This document shows, piece by piece, positions 1 to 8,999 of a DNA stretch of 64,000 nt. The DNA comes from CBDDHT01 sp965227905 (lineage in GTDB: Bacteria; Pseudomonadota; Alphaproteobacteria; Rhizobiales; Methyloligellaceae), in NCBI GenBank assembly GCA_965227905.1, contig OZ245780.1:3968001-4032000 (forward strand). Reading direction: 5' to 3'. Each line of letters begins with the position of its first letter. The first letter of the stretch is position 1. Made by a program: the position numbers and the translations under genes. The notes under the pieces are model-generated. The model did no database searches and had not been told where the DNA came from. It saw nothing but the letters and a program-made list of their open reading frames with translations.

Positions 1-489
1 CCCTGAAAGCTGACCAATCTGGCGGTTAGCGAAATCGGCCATACCTACGCGTTCAAGACAGTCCAATGCCGCCTTGCGGTGACGGGCACGCACGAGCCGA
101 AGAAGTCCGAGATCGCGGTAGAGACCCATCAACACCACATCGATCACCCGCGTCGGGAAATCCCAATCGATGCTGGCACGCTGCGGCACATACGCAATCC
201 GATGGCGTGCCTGGCCAAGGGACTGACCAAAAACCGAAACCGATCCCGATACGCACGGAATAATGTCCATGGCCGCCTTGATCAAAGTCGACTTGCCTGC
301 GCCGTTCGGCCCAACGATGGCAACCATGCTTCCAATGGGAACCGTCGCATCGACCGAGAAAATCGCTGGCTTTTCACCGTAGGTGACTGTCATCCCACGG
401 ACAGCAAAAGCGCTCTCCTCAAGTGACTGCGGTTCAATGGGAAGACCGTCGGCAGCTGCGAGTTCGATCGTTTCCGAAGCCAGTGTCAT
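1..489 (-). CDS. troB: Manganese/zinc ABC transporter ATP-binding protein (partial, C-terminus outside window)
   Basis: This is the ATPase subunit of a cluster 9 metal importer; it would power uptake of Mn2+ or Zn2+ delivered by the TroA-like protein encoded just upstream. The first 163 codons are visible. They show a Walker A motif (GPNGAGKST, about residue 50), a Q-loop (YVPQR) followed by IDWDFP, which is typical of Mn/Zn family ATPases, and the beginning of the signature motif (LSG) exactly at the window edge. The gene starts at an ATG 8 bp after the troA stop codon, so the two are in one operon. The Walker B motif and probably the permease gene lie outside the window. Confidence 0.9.
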   Translation of the reverse strand, partial: MTLASETIELAAADGLPIEPQSLEESAFAVRGMTVTYGEKPAIFSVDATVPIGSMVAIVGPNGAGKSTLIKAAMDIIPCVSGSVSVFGQSLGQARHRIAYVPQRASIDWDFPTRVIDVVLMGLYRDLGLLRLVRARHRKAALDCLERVGMADFANRQIGQLSG

Positions 490-497
490 GGTATCGC

Positions 498-1475
498 TCA
501 GCTCCCAATCGACAGACGACCCGACATGCCGCGGTCCGGCGCTTTGCCGCCCAGTGCATGGGTGATCGTCGTCGCATTGTGATCGATCATTCCGATGTAG
601 CTGCCCTCATAAGTCCCGTTCGGACCCATGGCGTCGGAGAACAACTCACCGCCGATTGTCACTTTGTGTCCACGAGCGGCCGCACCTTCGATAACCGCAC
701 GAACATTGCGGTCCGAGACAGACGACTCGACGAAGACGGCCTGAATGTTTCTAGTCACCAGGACATCGACGAGTTCCGCGACCCGGCGCAGGCCAGCCTC
801 GCTCTCCGTCGATATTCCCTGAATGCCGATGACCTCGAAGCCATAGGCCGTCCCGAAATAGTTGAAAGCGTCGTGGGCCGTCAGAAGGATGCGGCTCTCG
901 GCAGGAACCGACGCCAAGACCTTCTGCGTGTAATTGGCCAGCTTTGCGACCTCTTCCAGATGCTGCGCGCTGTTCGCCTCGAAAGCTGCGCGTTTCGCCG
1001 GCATCGCCTCGATCAAAGCGTCGCGAACCGCGAGAATGACCTTCGACCAGAGGTTCGGCGCCATCCAGACATGGGGGTCATACTTGTCTTTATAGTCGTC
1101 GTGCGAGAGCAACAGGTTCTTCGGCAGCCCCTCTGCGACAGCGACAACCTTCCGCTTCTTGCCCAGCGAAAGCATGAAATCCTGGAGTTGCGCTTCGAGA
1201 TAAAGGCCATGCCATAGGACAAGATCGGCCTTGGTCATCGCGACGATATCCGTTCGCGTCTGACGATAGGCATGCGGATCGACGCCCGGTCCCATCAGTG
1301 TTTTTACCGTGACCGCGTCACCACCAATGCGTTTTGCCGCATCGCCGATCATGCCGGTCGTCGCGACTACTTTCAGTTTCGATGGTTCCGCAATGGCGGT
1401 CGGCACCGGCAGTGCGACGGACACCGCCAGCAGTGCTGCTCCTGCAATCACAAACCAACGCTTCGAAACTTTCAT
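498..1475 (-). CDS. troA: TroA-family periplasmic metal-binding protein (Mn/Zn ABC transporter)
   Basis: This is the solute-binding subunit of the metal importer. It captures Mn2+/Zn2+ in the periplasm and delivers it to the permease. The protein has about 325 residues, with a signal peptide (hydrophobic stretch ending near AIA-EPSK) when translation starts at the ATG at 1475; an in-frame extension to 1583 has no signal-peptide logic. The four metal ligands known from Treponema TroA are all recognisable: His in VDPH, His in DPHVW, His in TAHDAF and Asp in GELFSDAMG. Substrate choice between Mn and Zn cannot be settled from these residues. The palindromic box at 1531-1545 upstream favours manganese control. 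Confidence 0.92.
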   Translation of the reverse strand: MKVSKRWFVIAGAALLAVSVALPVPTAIAEPSKLKVVATTGMIGDAAKRIGGDAVTVKTLMGPGVDPHAYRQTRTDIVAMTKADLVLWHGLYLEAQLQDFMLSLGKKRKVVAVAEGLPKNLLLSHDDYKDKYDPHVWMAPNLWSKVILAVRDALIEAMPAKRAAFEANSAQHLEEVAKLANYTQKVLASVPAESRILLTAHDAFNYFGTAYGFEVIGIQGISTESEAGLRRVAELVDVLVTRNIQAVFVESSVSDRNVRAVIEGAAARGHKVTIGGELFSDAMGPNGTYEGSYIGMIDHNATTITHALGGKAPDRGMSGRLSIGS

Positions 1476-1530
1476 TCCCGCTCTCCGGAATCCTAGCCAA
1501 ACACTCTCCAAAAAACCTCTTAAATGCATA

Positions 1531-1545
1531 TGCGAATGATTTGCA
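1531..1545 (-). promoter_or_regulatory. Candidate Mur (manganese-responsive Fur-type) operator
   Basis: A 15-bp near-palindrome, TGCAAATCATTCGCA on the minus strand, has 7-bp arms with one mismatch. It lies 56 bp upstream of the chosen troA start. It resembles the Mur-responsive boxes described for sitABCD promoters in Rhizobiales. The assignment rests on pattern and position only. Confidence 0.5.
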
Positions 1546-1681
1546 ACAAAGTCAACTGGAATGATTCTAAGATTTACTCGCAACTGGCGGATCGAGCGTC
1601 ATGCGTCGGCCTTAGAGATGGGAAAACCCATTCCAAGTCAGTGGCTTATACTCGCTGACGCGTGTTGGGATAGAATGGGCC

Positions 1682-2551
1682 CTAAATTGGCGCCGACCCG
1701 GCAATCGTCGTGCGATGCATCATGCGCCGCTGCGGCAGGGCATAATCGCAGATGGCGATATGCTGGGTCGGAATATTGTCCCATATCAGAAGATCGCCTT
1801 TCCGCCACTTGTGCCGGTAGACGAATTCGTCCTTCGTAACGTGCGCATAGAGCTCACCGAGCAACGCCCTGCCCTCATCATCGGCCATGCCAACGATCCG
1901 GCTCGTATGGCCTTCATTGACGTAGATCGATCTGCGTCCGGTCAATGGATGGGTGCGCACAATCTTGTGCACGACGGGCGGCGTCTTGTCGGGATGCGTA
2001 TCGGTCTGCGCTGCGCTTTTGTCGCCATCAGTAACCAGCTTGGCCTGTTTGTTGGCGAGGCTGAACTCGGCCGATAGAGCATCGATCTTTGCCCGCCGGC
2101 TTTCTGTCAACGCCTCGTAGGCTGCCGCCGAGCTTGCAAACAGCGTATCACCGAGAGGCTTGCCGTCGTCGTCATGGGGCACTTCGATGGCATAGAGCAG
2201 AGAACCGCGGCTCGGCTTCGCCATGTAGGAGAGATCCGTGTGCCAGTAGCGGCCAGCATCCTTGATACCGACATTCCGACCGCCTTCCTCGACATTGGAA
2301 ACGACCAGAATCTCCGGATGGCGTGGATGGAGATATTGATCGAGCACATGAATCTCCAGCTCGCCGAAGCGCCTGCTGAAGTCGACATGCTGTTCCTCGC
2401 TTATATCCTGGCCGCGAAACAGCAGTAGAGAATACTCATTGTAGGCGCTTTCGATTGCGGCGAACGTCTCGTCGTTCATGGGTTTCGAAAGGTCAACGCC
2501 GTGGATCTCGGCACCGAGTGGGGCATCGAAAGGGCGAATTTCGATTGGCAT
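1682..2551 (-). CDS. TauD/TfdA-family Fe(II)/2-oxoglutarate-dependent dioxygenase
   Basis: This is a cytosolic dioxygenase that would hydroxylate a substrate at the expense of 2-oxoglutarate and O2. In the family this often releases sulfite from taurine or opens aryloxyacetates. The 289-residue length matches TauD. The iron triad is visible: WHTD (near residue 101) gives His and Asp, and QHIA (near residue 263) gives the distal His. An Arg in RRMMHR (near 278) would bind the 2-oxoglutarate carboxylate. The ATG at 2551 is chosen because GGAG lies 10 bp upstream and the protein then begins with the usual IEIRPFDAPLGAEI-type strand. No sulfonate transporter is adjacent, so the substrate is unassigned. 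Confidence 0.85.
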   Translation of the reverse strand: MPIEIRPFDAPLGAEIHGVDLSKPMNDETFAAIESAYNEYSLLLFRGQDISEEQHVDFSRRFGELEIHVLDQYLHPRHPEILVVSNVEEGGRNVGIKDAGRYWHTDLSYMAKPSRGSLLYAIEVPHDDDGKPLGDTLFASSAAAYEALTESRRAKIDALSAEFSLANKQAKLVTDGDKSAAQTDTHPDKTPPVVHKIVRTHPLTGRRSIYVNEGHTSRIVGMADDEGRALLGELYAHVTKDEFVYRHKWRKGDLLIWDNIPTQHIAICDYALPQRRMMHRTTIAGSAPI

Positions 2552-2683
2552 GACACGGTTCTCCAAATGACCGGTACGAGCGTCGCTATGCACACAAAAT
2601 TTCGGATATGCGGCTGACAAGAGCAATAGGCAATTGCTGACGTGTACGAGCCACTCGAAAACTACAGCGCCCGAAATGAATGA

Positions 2684-2701
2684 TGTGACCCATTGGTCAC
2701 A
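2684..2701. promoter_or_regulatory. Perfect inverted repeat, candidate operator
   Basis: TGTGACC-CATT-GGTCACA has perfect 7-bp arms around a 4-bp centre. It lies between the divergent dioxygenase gene (start 2551, minus) and the autotransporter gene (start 2916, plus). The position suits a transcription-factor site controlling one or both. The spacing (TGTGA-N8-TCACA) differs from the CRP consensus (N6), so the regulator is not named. Confidence 0.4.
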
Positions 2702-2915
2702 CAACTTTGCTGAATAACGCCGCGATTGCTCTTGGAGTTGGAATGCTGCCACATTTCCAGTCCGAAGATCGGCGATCGTATTGCGTACCGAGTTGTCGAT
2801 GTTTGCGTTCCTCATCAGAGTTGCAGAGACGTTTGATCATCCGGCCAAACCATTGTCCGGCGACGATGTCGTGGGATGCCGCGAACCTGCCGCGGGACGA
2901 CCTCTTAAGGACCGT

Positions 2916-5177
2916 GTGACTGGCAGCAGGCTTTTGCGCCGGTTCATGCTCGGTGCTCTTGTCATATTCACAGCGTCTGCGGCAACGCCTGAGACGGTGC
3001 ATGCGCAGGCGGCCTGCCCAGCCGCCACCGGCGCGGACGGCAATGCAACCACAGTTCGGCGGGTGAGTGTCGGGCTGGCTGGTATGGGGTCCTGCGACAG
3101 CCTGTCGACCGGGGCTTCCGGATATGACGATCCAGCCAGCAGATTCGTTGACTTCCAACTGCTTCTGCCGGGAGATGAGCCCCGGACCGGGGCGACGAAC
3201 CCGGTCAAAATCAACGTAGAGAACGAGGTGGACGTCGACCTGAACGTCACGAACCTGAGCTGTCCCGGCGGCACGATCGGGGGCGTCGACACGACAGTGG
3301 GCACCGTGACATTGGACGATGGCGAGTCCTGCCAGCTGACGGTGTTCTGGGCGAACGGCTTCCGCAACATCTCGTTTGCAGGCGGCACGCTCAGCCGAAC
3401 CGGCGATATTTATGCCATCGACGCCAACGGCGTGGTGACGGGCGGGTCTTTCGGCGGCACCGTCGAAACCACACCGCCGGCGCTGACCGCGTTCACCCGC
3501 CAGACCCCGGCCACGGCGACTACCGGCGCCGACACACTGGTGTTCCGGGCAACGTTCAGCGAAGATGTGCGGAATATCGATACGGCGGACTTCGCGGTCA
3601 ACGGCACGACAACGGCGACCGTCACCGATGTCACCCAGATCAGTGCGTTGACCTATGACATCACGGTGTCCGGCGGCGATCTCGCGACCTTCAACGGCAC
3701 TGTCGGCATTGATCTGGCAGGCGGACAGAACATCGTGGATATCGTCGGCAACGCCCTGCCCGCCGGCGAGCCGGCGACGGATGAGGTGTACACCGTCGAG
3801 AACGACGTCATCGCGCCCACCGTCACCATTACTGCCCCGGCCAACACGCTCGGCCCTTACACCGCCACCTTCACCTTCTCCGAGGATGTGACCGGTTTCG
3901 CCCTTGCCGACATCACCGTCGGCAACGGTACAGCCTCCAACCTTGCCGGCGGCCCCGTGATCTATGCGGCAACCATCACGCCCACGCCTTCGGGCGCTGT
4001 GACGACGACGGTGACCATCGACGTTCCTGCCGGTGCAGCAGAAGATGCTGCCGGTAATGACAGCGTGGCCGCAGCGCAAGTCTCGACGATCTTTCTGGAT
4101 GAAAACTACGTACGCACGCGAACGAGCCGCGCGGTCTCCAACTTCATGGCCCGCCGGGCCGACCAGATCACGGCGAATGCGCCCGACCTCGCCGAGCGGA
4201 TGCAAAAACGCAACGGCGTGCCAACCGGCGGACCGGTGGGCTTCATCGCCGAAGGCGATCTCGACAATAATAAGCTGTCATTCTCAACCAGCCTTCGCCG
4301 GATCGCCGGGTTCTCTGAGATCCGCCAGACCGCTCGGCGTGAAGGATTGCATAATCTTCAGGCCTTCGGGCAGCTGAATCTTGCCTCCAGTGCCAACACC
4401 GACCTCGAGGAAAACGGCCTCGATATCTGGGTTCAGGGCGAGGTGTCACGGATCGACGATCAAACAAGCGATACCGATCTCGGGCAACTCTATGTGGGGC
4501 TCGATTACAGGGTCAGCCCATTATTCCTGGTCGGTCTTCTCGTCCAGTTCGACTGGACCGATGAGAAAGACAGCACCGAGAATGTTGCCATTGACGGTTC
4601 GGGCTGGCTCGCCGGCCCATACATCGTCGCACGCCTTCGCGACAATCTCCTGTTCGACGCCTATGCGGCCTGGGGGCGATCGAACAATGATGCGAGCGTT
4701 GCCGGAGGGACCGGGAATTTCGACACCGACCGCTGGTTGGTGCGTGGCACATTGACGGGAGATTTCAACATGGGGCGCTGGCATTTTGCTCCGAATGTCG
4801 GCGTGATCTATTTCACCGAGGAGCAGGAGGCGTTCACCCACAGCCTGAACGTTGCCATTCCCGGGCAGCGGGTCTCGCTGGGACGCGTCACCTTTGGCCC
4901 GAAAGTCAGCACCAGTTTTGTCTCCGCGGACGGCAATCTGATCACGCCTCATATCGGCATCAAGGGGATCTGGGACTTCGAGACGGCAGATATCGTCAAC
5001 CTCGATACGGGGCTTGCAGCGGGTAGCGATGGTCTCCGCGGCCGCGTCGAAGGCGGTGTCTCAATGAGCCTTGCGAATGGCTGGAGCCTCGCCGGCGAAG
5101 GCCACTATGACGGCATTGGCGCCGACGCCTTCGAGGCCTATGGGGGCAGCGTACGGGTGAATGTCCCGCTGAATTGA
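2916..5177 (+). CDS. Autotransporter with Ig-like repeats and a C-terminal beta-barrel domain
   Basis: This is an outer-membrane autotransporter of about 753 residues. The GTG at 2916 is preferred because AAGGA lies about 5 bp upstream and the product then opens with a clean signal peptide (RRFMLGALVIF... AHA-type cleavage near AQA). Residues about 185-400 carry two bacterial Ig-like repeats marked by the recurring TFSEDV motif. Residues about 490-753 alternate short beta strands and read as an autotransporter beta domain (VQGEVSRID, LYVGLDYRV, FDAYAAWGR). The last residue is Asn rather than the usual aromatic. A degenerate copy of its 3' end lies at 14682-14920. An adhesin or surface role is inferred. 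Confidence 0.8.
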   Translation: MTGSRLLRRFMLGALVIFTASAATPETVHAQAACPAATGADGNATTVRRVSVGLAGMGSCDSLSTGASGYDDPASRFVDFQLLLPGDEPRTGATNPVKINVENEVDVDLNVTNLSCPGGTIGGVDTTVGTVTLDDGESCQLTVFWANGFRNISFAGGTLSRTGDIYAIDANGVVTGGSFGGTVETTPPALTAFTRQTPATATTGADTLVFRATFSEDVRNIDTADFAVNGTTTATVTDVTQISALTYDITVSGGDLATFNGTVGIDLAGGQNIVDIVGNALPAGEPATDEVYTVENDVIAPTVTITAPANTLGPYTATFTFSEDVTGFALADITVGNGTASNLAGGPVIYAATITPTPSGAVTTTVTIDVPAGAAEDAAGNDSVAAAQVSTIFLDENYVRTRTSRAVSNFMARRADQITANAPDLAERMQKRNGVPTGGPVGFIAEGDLDNNKLSFSTSLRRIAGFSEIRQTARREGLHNLQAFGQLNLASSANTDLEENGLDIWVQGEVSRIDDQTSDTDLGQLYVGLDYRVSPLFLVGLLVQFDWTDEKDSTENVAIDGSGWLAGPYIVARLRDNLLFDAYAAWGRSNNDASVAGGTGNFDTDRWLVRGTLTGDFNMGRWHFAPNVGVIYFTEEQEAFTHSLNVAIPGQRVSLGRVTFGPKVSTSFVSADGNLITPHIGIKGIWDFETADIVNLDTGLAAGSDGLRGRVEGGVSMSLANGWSLAGEGHYDGIGADAFEAYGGSVRVNVPLN

Positions 5178-5258
5178 GATGGGATCGGTTCGCCACCTCT
5201 ACCTTGCTGATTGCGGGCCAGGTTCTCGGCCGGCCTGCATCTTGGCTGTGATCAGTCG

Positions 5259-5350
5259 TTACTTCTTGTGGGTATCGCGGTTATAGCCGACGCTCTTGCA
5301 GCTAATCCCGACAGGAACGCGGCCGTCACCTGAAAGCCGAAACGACATCT
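5259..5350. repeat. Downstream flank of the autotransporter, duplicated at 14834-14920
   Basis: This segment 80 bp past the autotransporter stop codon is similar (roughly three quarters identical by eye) to 14834-14920. Both copies follow an autotransporter 3' end in the same orientation. On the minus strand both preserve an open frame ending HKK-stop. Here the frame runs from an ATG at 5348 to TAA at 5259 (29 codons), with AAGGAG directly touching the ATG. The rest of the 5178-5426 gap shows no other gene. Confidence 0.6.
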
Positions 5351-5426
5351 CCTTATCACCCTAAGCTGTCATTCGTCACTCATCGCCAAACACGCGAACC
5401 TTATTCGTCATTTGAAAAAGCAGAAA

Positions 5427-7349
5427 TCAACTACGCTCAGTTTCGGCTTCTACATCTTCAAGAGACGGCGGTGACCAACCGAGGTCGGCACGTGCACCGT
5501 AGTCTATGTCTTCGCCCTTTAAGATCGCTTCGTTCTCTGCCCGAATTTCCTGCAGACGCTCAACGTAGACCTCATTCTGATGTGCTGGCACGTCGGGATC
5601 ATAAACGTCAGCCAAAGCAGCGAGGGTTCTGCGATCGTAGTCGACGAATTGACGGGCACGTCTCTCAGCCTCGAACGGATGAACGCCGAGCGCCTCCAAC
5701 GCTGATCGTCCCGCACGCACACTGCTGTCAAACGTCTCACGGATGATATCCCGGCAGCCAGCGGCATATAGTTCGTACACGTGATGCCGATCAACTGCGC
5801 GGGCGACGACATGGACGTGAGGGTGATTGTGGATCACGTATCGAACGAGCTCCGTGATGTGTTCGCGATCATCAATGGCCACAACAAGCATCTTCGCTTG
5901 ATCAATGCCGGCGGCGTGGAGCAAGTCGGGTCGGGTCGCATCACCAAAGTAGGCAGGAAAATCAAAAGCTCTCAGCATTTCCAATTGCGTTGAACTGTAG
6001 TCGACGACTGTCGGTTCATACCCAAGTCCACGCAGCATTCGATTGACAACACCGCCGAAACGTCCAAGTCCCGCAATAATGATCGATCCTTCGGGGATAT
6101 CAGTGTCAGCCTCGCGGGATTCCGGCGAAGTATGTCGCGGTGCGATCACTTTCTCGTAAAAAATAAAGAGCGCAGGCGTCAACAACATGGAGAGCGCCAC
6201 GATCAGCAGCAACTGGTCTGCAATTGATTTGGGCAAAACGCCATTCGCAACCGTGAACGACAACAGGACGAAGCCAAACTCACCGGCTTGTGCCATCCCG
6301 AGTCCGACTAACCACTTGTCGGCACCTTTTACTCCGAACGCATGCGCCAGAAGCAGCAGAATGCCCGCCTTTAATGCGATGAGGCCGAGTGTTAGCGCCA
6401 GAGTGATTGCAAGAGTGTCGGATAACAATCCGAAATCAATACTCGCCCCGACCGTGATGAAAAAGAGCCCCAACAGAAGCCCTTTGAACGGATCAATGTT
6501 GCTTTCGAGCTCATGCCGATATTCGCTGTTGGCAAGGACAACACCGGCCAGAAATGTCCCGAGTGCCGGGGATAAACCAACGAGCGTCATGAGCAGCGCG
6601 ATGCCGATGACACACAACAACGCCGCCGCGACAAATATTTCCCTAAGACGCGCAGTGGCAATGTAGTTGAAAAGCGGTCGAGTGAGGTATCGTCCTCCGA
6701 CGATGACCGTTGCAACAGCGCCAAGGGTTACCAAAGCCTGCAGCCAACCAACAAGGCCGTCGACCAAGCTCATGGTATGCCCATGATCCTCGTTGCCCCC
6801 GTGGCCGTGCCCCGGCGCAAGACCATCTGCCAACTCCGGCAAAGCCAACAGCGGTATGAGCGCTAGCATGGGAATGACGGCAATATCCTGAAACAGGAGA
6901 ATTGCGAAGCTCCCTTGGCCACCATCACTCTTCATCAGGCCTTTTTCATTGAGCGTCTGCAGAACGATGGCTGTCGACGAGAGCGCCAGGATCAGGCCAA
7001 TCGCAAGCGACACTGTCCACGGTTGCCCGAAAACCAATGCAACCGAGGCAATGGCCAGTGTCGTCAGCCCCACTTGCATTCCGCCCAGTCCAAGCAAACG
7101 CGTCCTCATTTCCCAAAGGAGACGAGGTTCGAGTTCAAGGCCAACAAGGAACAGCATCATCACGACACCGAACTCGGCAAAATGTTGAATGCTCACAACA
7201 TCGACCTTGAAAGCTGCCAAGAGCGGGCTAATTAGAATCCCTGCGATCAGGTAACCGAGAACGGAACCAAGCCCGAGCCGCGACGCAAGCGGAACTGCGA
7301 CCACACCGGCGCAGAGGAATACAAATGCTAGGAAGAGGAACTCGCTCAT
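5427..7349 (-). CDS. kefC: KefB/KefC-type monovalent cation:proton antiporter (CPA2 family)
   Basis: This is an inner-membrane K+/H+ antiporter of the CPA2 family, which lets potassium out to acidify the cytoplasm during electrophile stress. The 640-residue protein has about 12 hydrophobic segments (residues 1-390). An RCK N-terminal nucleotide-binding domain follows, with the GLGRFG glycine motif near residue 425 and a conserved GDATRPD. It starts at an ATG that overlaps the stop of the KefF/G-like gene by 4 bp (ATGA), so the two are translationally coupled. Enterobacterial KefC and its FMN-binding partner are arranged in the same way. Glutathione gating residues cannot be confirmed by eye. 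Confidence 0.88.
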   Translation of the reverse strand: MSEFLFLAFVFLCAGVVAVPLASRLGLGSVLGYLIAGILISPLLAAFKVDVVSIQHFAEFGVVMMLFLVGLELEPRLLWEMRTRLLGLGGMQVGLTTLAIASVALVFGQPWTVSLAIGLILALSSTAIVLQTLNEKGLMKSDGGQGSFAILLFQDIAVIPMLALIPLLALPELADGLAPGHGHGGNEDHGHTMSLVDGLVGWLQALVTLGAVATVIVGGRYLTRPLFNYIATARLREIFVAAALLCVIGIALLMTLVGLSPALGTFLAGVVLANSEYRHELESNIDPFKGLLLGLFFITVGASIDFGLLSDTLAITLALTLGLIALKAGILLLLAHAFGVKGADKWLVGLGMAQAGEFGFVLLSFTVANGVLPKSIADQLLLIVALSMLLTPALFIFYEKVIAPRHTSPESREADTDIPEGSIIIAGLGRFGGVVNRMLRGLGYEPTVVDYSSTQLEMLRAFDFPAYFGDATRPDLLHAAGIDQAKMLVVAIDDREHITELVRYVIHNHPHVHVVARAVDRHHVYELYAAGCRDIIRETFDSSVRAGRSALEALGVHPFEAERRARQFVDYDRRTLAALADVYDPDVPAHQNEVYVERLQEIRAENEAILKGEDIDYGARADLGWSPPSLEDVEAETERS

Positions 7350-7960
7350 TGTGCTCCCCTTTCGCGCAAGGGAAGGGTGGCATGACTGACGACATCAAGA
7401 CCTGCCGCCTTGACGAAGTCATAGGTCTCGTCGCGCATTGCCTCGATGATTTTCACATATCCTTCAACATGCAATCTGACCCGTTCGGTCTTTCTCGCCT
7501 TGAGAGACGAATACAGGACATACGGCGCAGAAAAACTCATTTGGCATAGACGTGCTGTTTGCTCGAGCGGTGTCAAAAAAGTCCGCAATGGGTAATGTTG
7601 GAATCCTTCTGATGTGTAAGCGTCTTCCGGCCCCGCGGCGGTCACGGCAAGCATCATATGTTTTCCGGCCAGGCGGTCACCGCCCGCGCCATATGCAAAC
7701 CCATGCTGTAGAACAAGATCTTGCCAGTCCTTGATGATCGATGGCGACGAGTACCAAAAAATCGGGAACTGAAAGAGAATGACGTCGGCAGAGAGCAAAC
7801 GCTCCTGCTCTGCAGTGACGTTGATGTCATGGCGCGGATACGCGCTATACAGATCGACAAATCTGATGCCATCTATCGCTGCTGCGGCTTCCGCCATCGG
7901 GCGATTGACCTGGGACGACTGGTGCCCAGGGTGCGCGTAGTAGATAAGGATCCGGTTCAA
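7346..7960 (-). CDS. KefF/KefG-like NAD(P)H-dependent flavodoxin-fold oxidoreductase
   Basis: This cytoplasmic 204-residue quinone reductase of the flavodoxin-like fold resembles KefF/KefG/MdaB. In characterised systems the partner binds FMN, reduces quinones and activates the Kef channel. The N-terminus begins a beta strand and a loop (ILIYYAHPGHQSSQVN) for flavin phosphate binding. The middle carries the family signature FQFPIFWYSSPSIIKDWQD (near residues 65-83), followed by GKHMMLAVTAAG. It overlaps kefC by 4 bp and follows the quinone oxidoreductase gene by 52 bp. The three genes likely form an electrophile/quinone stress operon. Confidence 0.87.
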   Translation of the reverse strand: MNRILIYYAHPGHQSSQVNRPMAEAAAAIDGIRFVDLYSAYPRHDINVTAEQERLLSADVILFQFPIFWYSSPSIIKDWQDLVLQHGFAYGAGGDRLAGKHMMLAVTAAGPEDAYTSEGFQHYPLRTFLTPLEQTARLCQMSFSAPYVLYSSLKARKTERVRLHVEGYVKIIEAMRDETYDFVKAAGLDVVSHATLPLRERGAQ

Positions 7961-8012
7961 CAGATTTCATTCCCCTATTGTCGCCTTGTCGATCGAGGTC
8001 GCTTGTCGTTCT

Positions 8013-8999
8013 TCAGAGTTCGACGACCACTTTGCCCATGGCCTGTCCACCGGCCAGATGCTCGTGTGCCTGCCCAACCTCCGTAAGCGTGAAACGCTTC
8101 TCATCGACCAGTGGTTTCAGCGCGCCGGCATCGACAATTTCTCCGAGCTTCGAAAGGATCGCACCGTGCTCTTCTCGTTTGTGGTTGTAGAGCATTGGAA
8201 TCAGCATAAAGACAACGTGCAGAGACAGACCTTTGAAATGGGCCGGCGTTAAATCTAACTCGAGCAAAGATACTGTCGTCGTGACGTGGCCGTTCAATGC
8301 GGCGGCTTCGAAAGAGTTGGTCATGTTGACACCGCCGACGGAATCAAAAACCAAATCAAACCCGAGCCCGTCAGTGTATTTCGTGACGTACTCGCCAACT
8401 TCCTCGGTCGTGTAGTCTATCGACGTTGCGCCGTAGCTTTCGATAACGTCTATCTGTTTCCCACCGGAACATGTCGCATAGACGTCCGCTCCGAAGTGCT
8501 TGGCCAACTGGACAGCAACGTGCCCAACGCCGCCCGCTCCACCGTGAACGAGAACTTTTTGTCCGGCATGAACACCCGCTCTTTGCAGTCCCTCATAGGC
8601 CGTAATGGCAACCAGCGGCAATGCCGCTGCCTCTCGCATTGAGAGGGACTTTGGTTTGTGAGCAATCAGCTTCGCATCGGCAAGCATAGACTCAGCCAAC
8701 GCGCCTGGTATGTCTGCAAGACCGCCTGCGCAGCCATAGACTTCATCGCCTGGGGCAATGCCAACGACACCGTCGCCGACGGTTTCCACGGTGCCTGCGA
8801 AGTCCATGCCGAGGAGCGCTGGCAGGTCCGGCGAGAGTGGCAAATCCTTCCCCATCAGACGGATCATGGTGTCAACTGTGTTCACGCTTGTTGCCGCCAC
8901 GCTTACAATGACGTGCCCAGGCTTGACCGTTGGCTGAGGCAACTCTGCTGGTTGGAACTCGGCTCCCTCACCGTATTCGTTGAGGATCATCGCTTTCAT
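8013..8999 (-). CDS. Zinc-independent MDR-family quinone/enone oxidoreductase
   Basis: This is a cytosolic NADPH-dependent oxidoreductase of the zeta-crystallin/quinone reductase branch of the medium-chain dehydrogenases. It has about 328 residues from the ATG at 8999, where GGAGC lies 7 bp upstream. The GroES-like domain lacks the catalytic zinc cysteines. The Rossmann domain shows HGGAGGVGHVAVQLAK (near residues 148-163), the NADPH-binding motif of this family. It is the first gene of a set that continues with the KefF/G-like and KefC-like genes, consistent with detoxifying quinones or reactive enones. Confidence 0.85.
   Translation of the reverse strand: MKAMILNEYGEGAEFQPAELPQPTVKPGHVIVSVAATSVNTVDTMIRLMGKDLPLSPDLPALLGMDFAGTVETVGDGVVGIAPGDEVYGCAGGLADIPGALAESMLADAKLIAHKPKSLSMREAAALPLVAITAYEGLQRAGVHAGQKVLVHGGAGGVGHVAVQLAKHFGADVYATCSGGKQIDVIESYGATSIDYTTEEVGEYVTKYTDGLGFDLVFDSVGGVNMTNSFEAAALNGHVTTTVSLLELDLTPAHFKGLSLHVVFMLIPMLYNHKREEHGAILSKLGEIVDAGALKPLVDEKRFTLTEVGQAHEHLAGGQAMGKVVVEL

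Noticed and set aside
2697..4205. 502-codon open frame on the minus strand opposite the autotransporter gene
   Set aside because: Arg/His/Gly-rich shadow frame of a GC-rich gene. The plus frame has a signal peptide, Ig-like repeats and a barrel domain.
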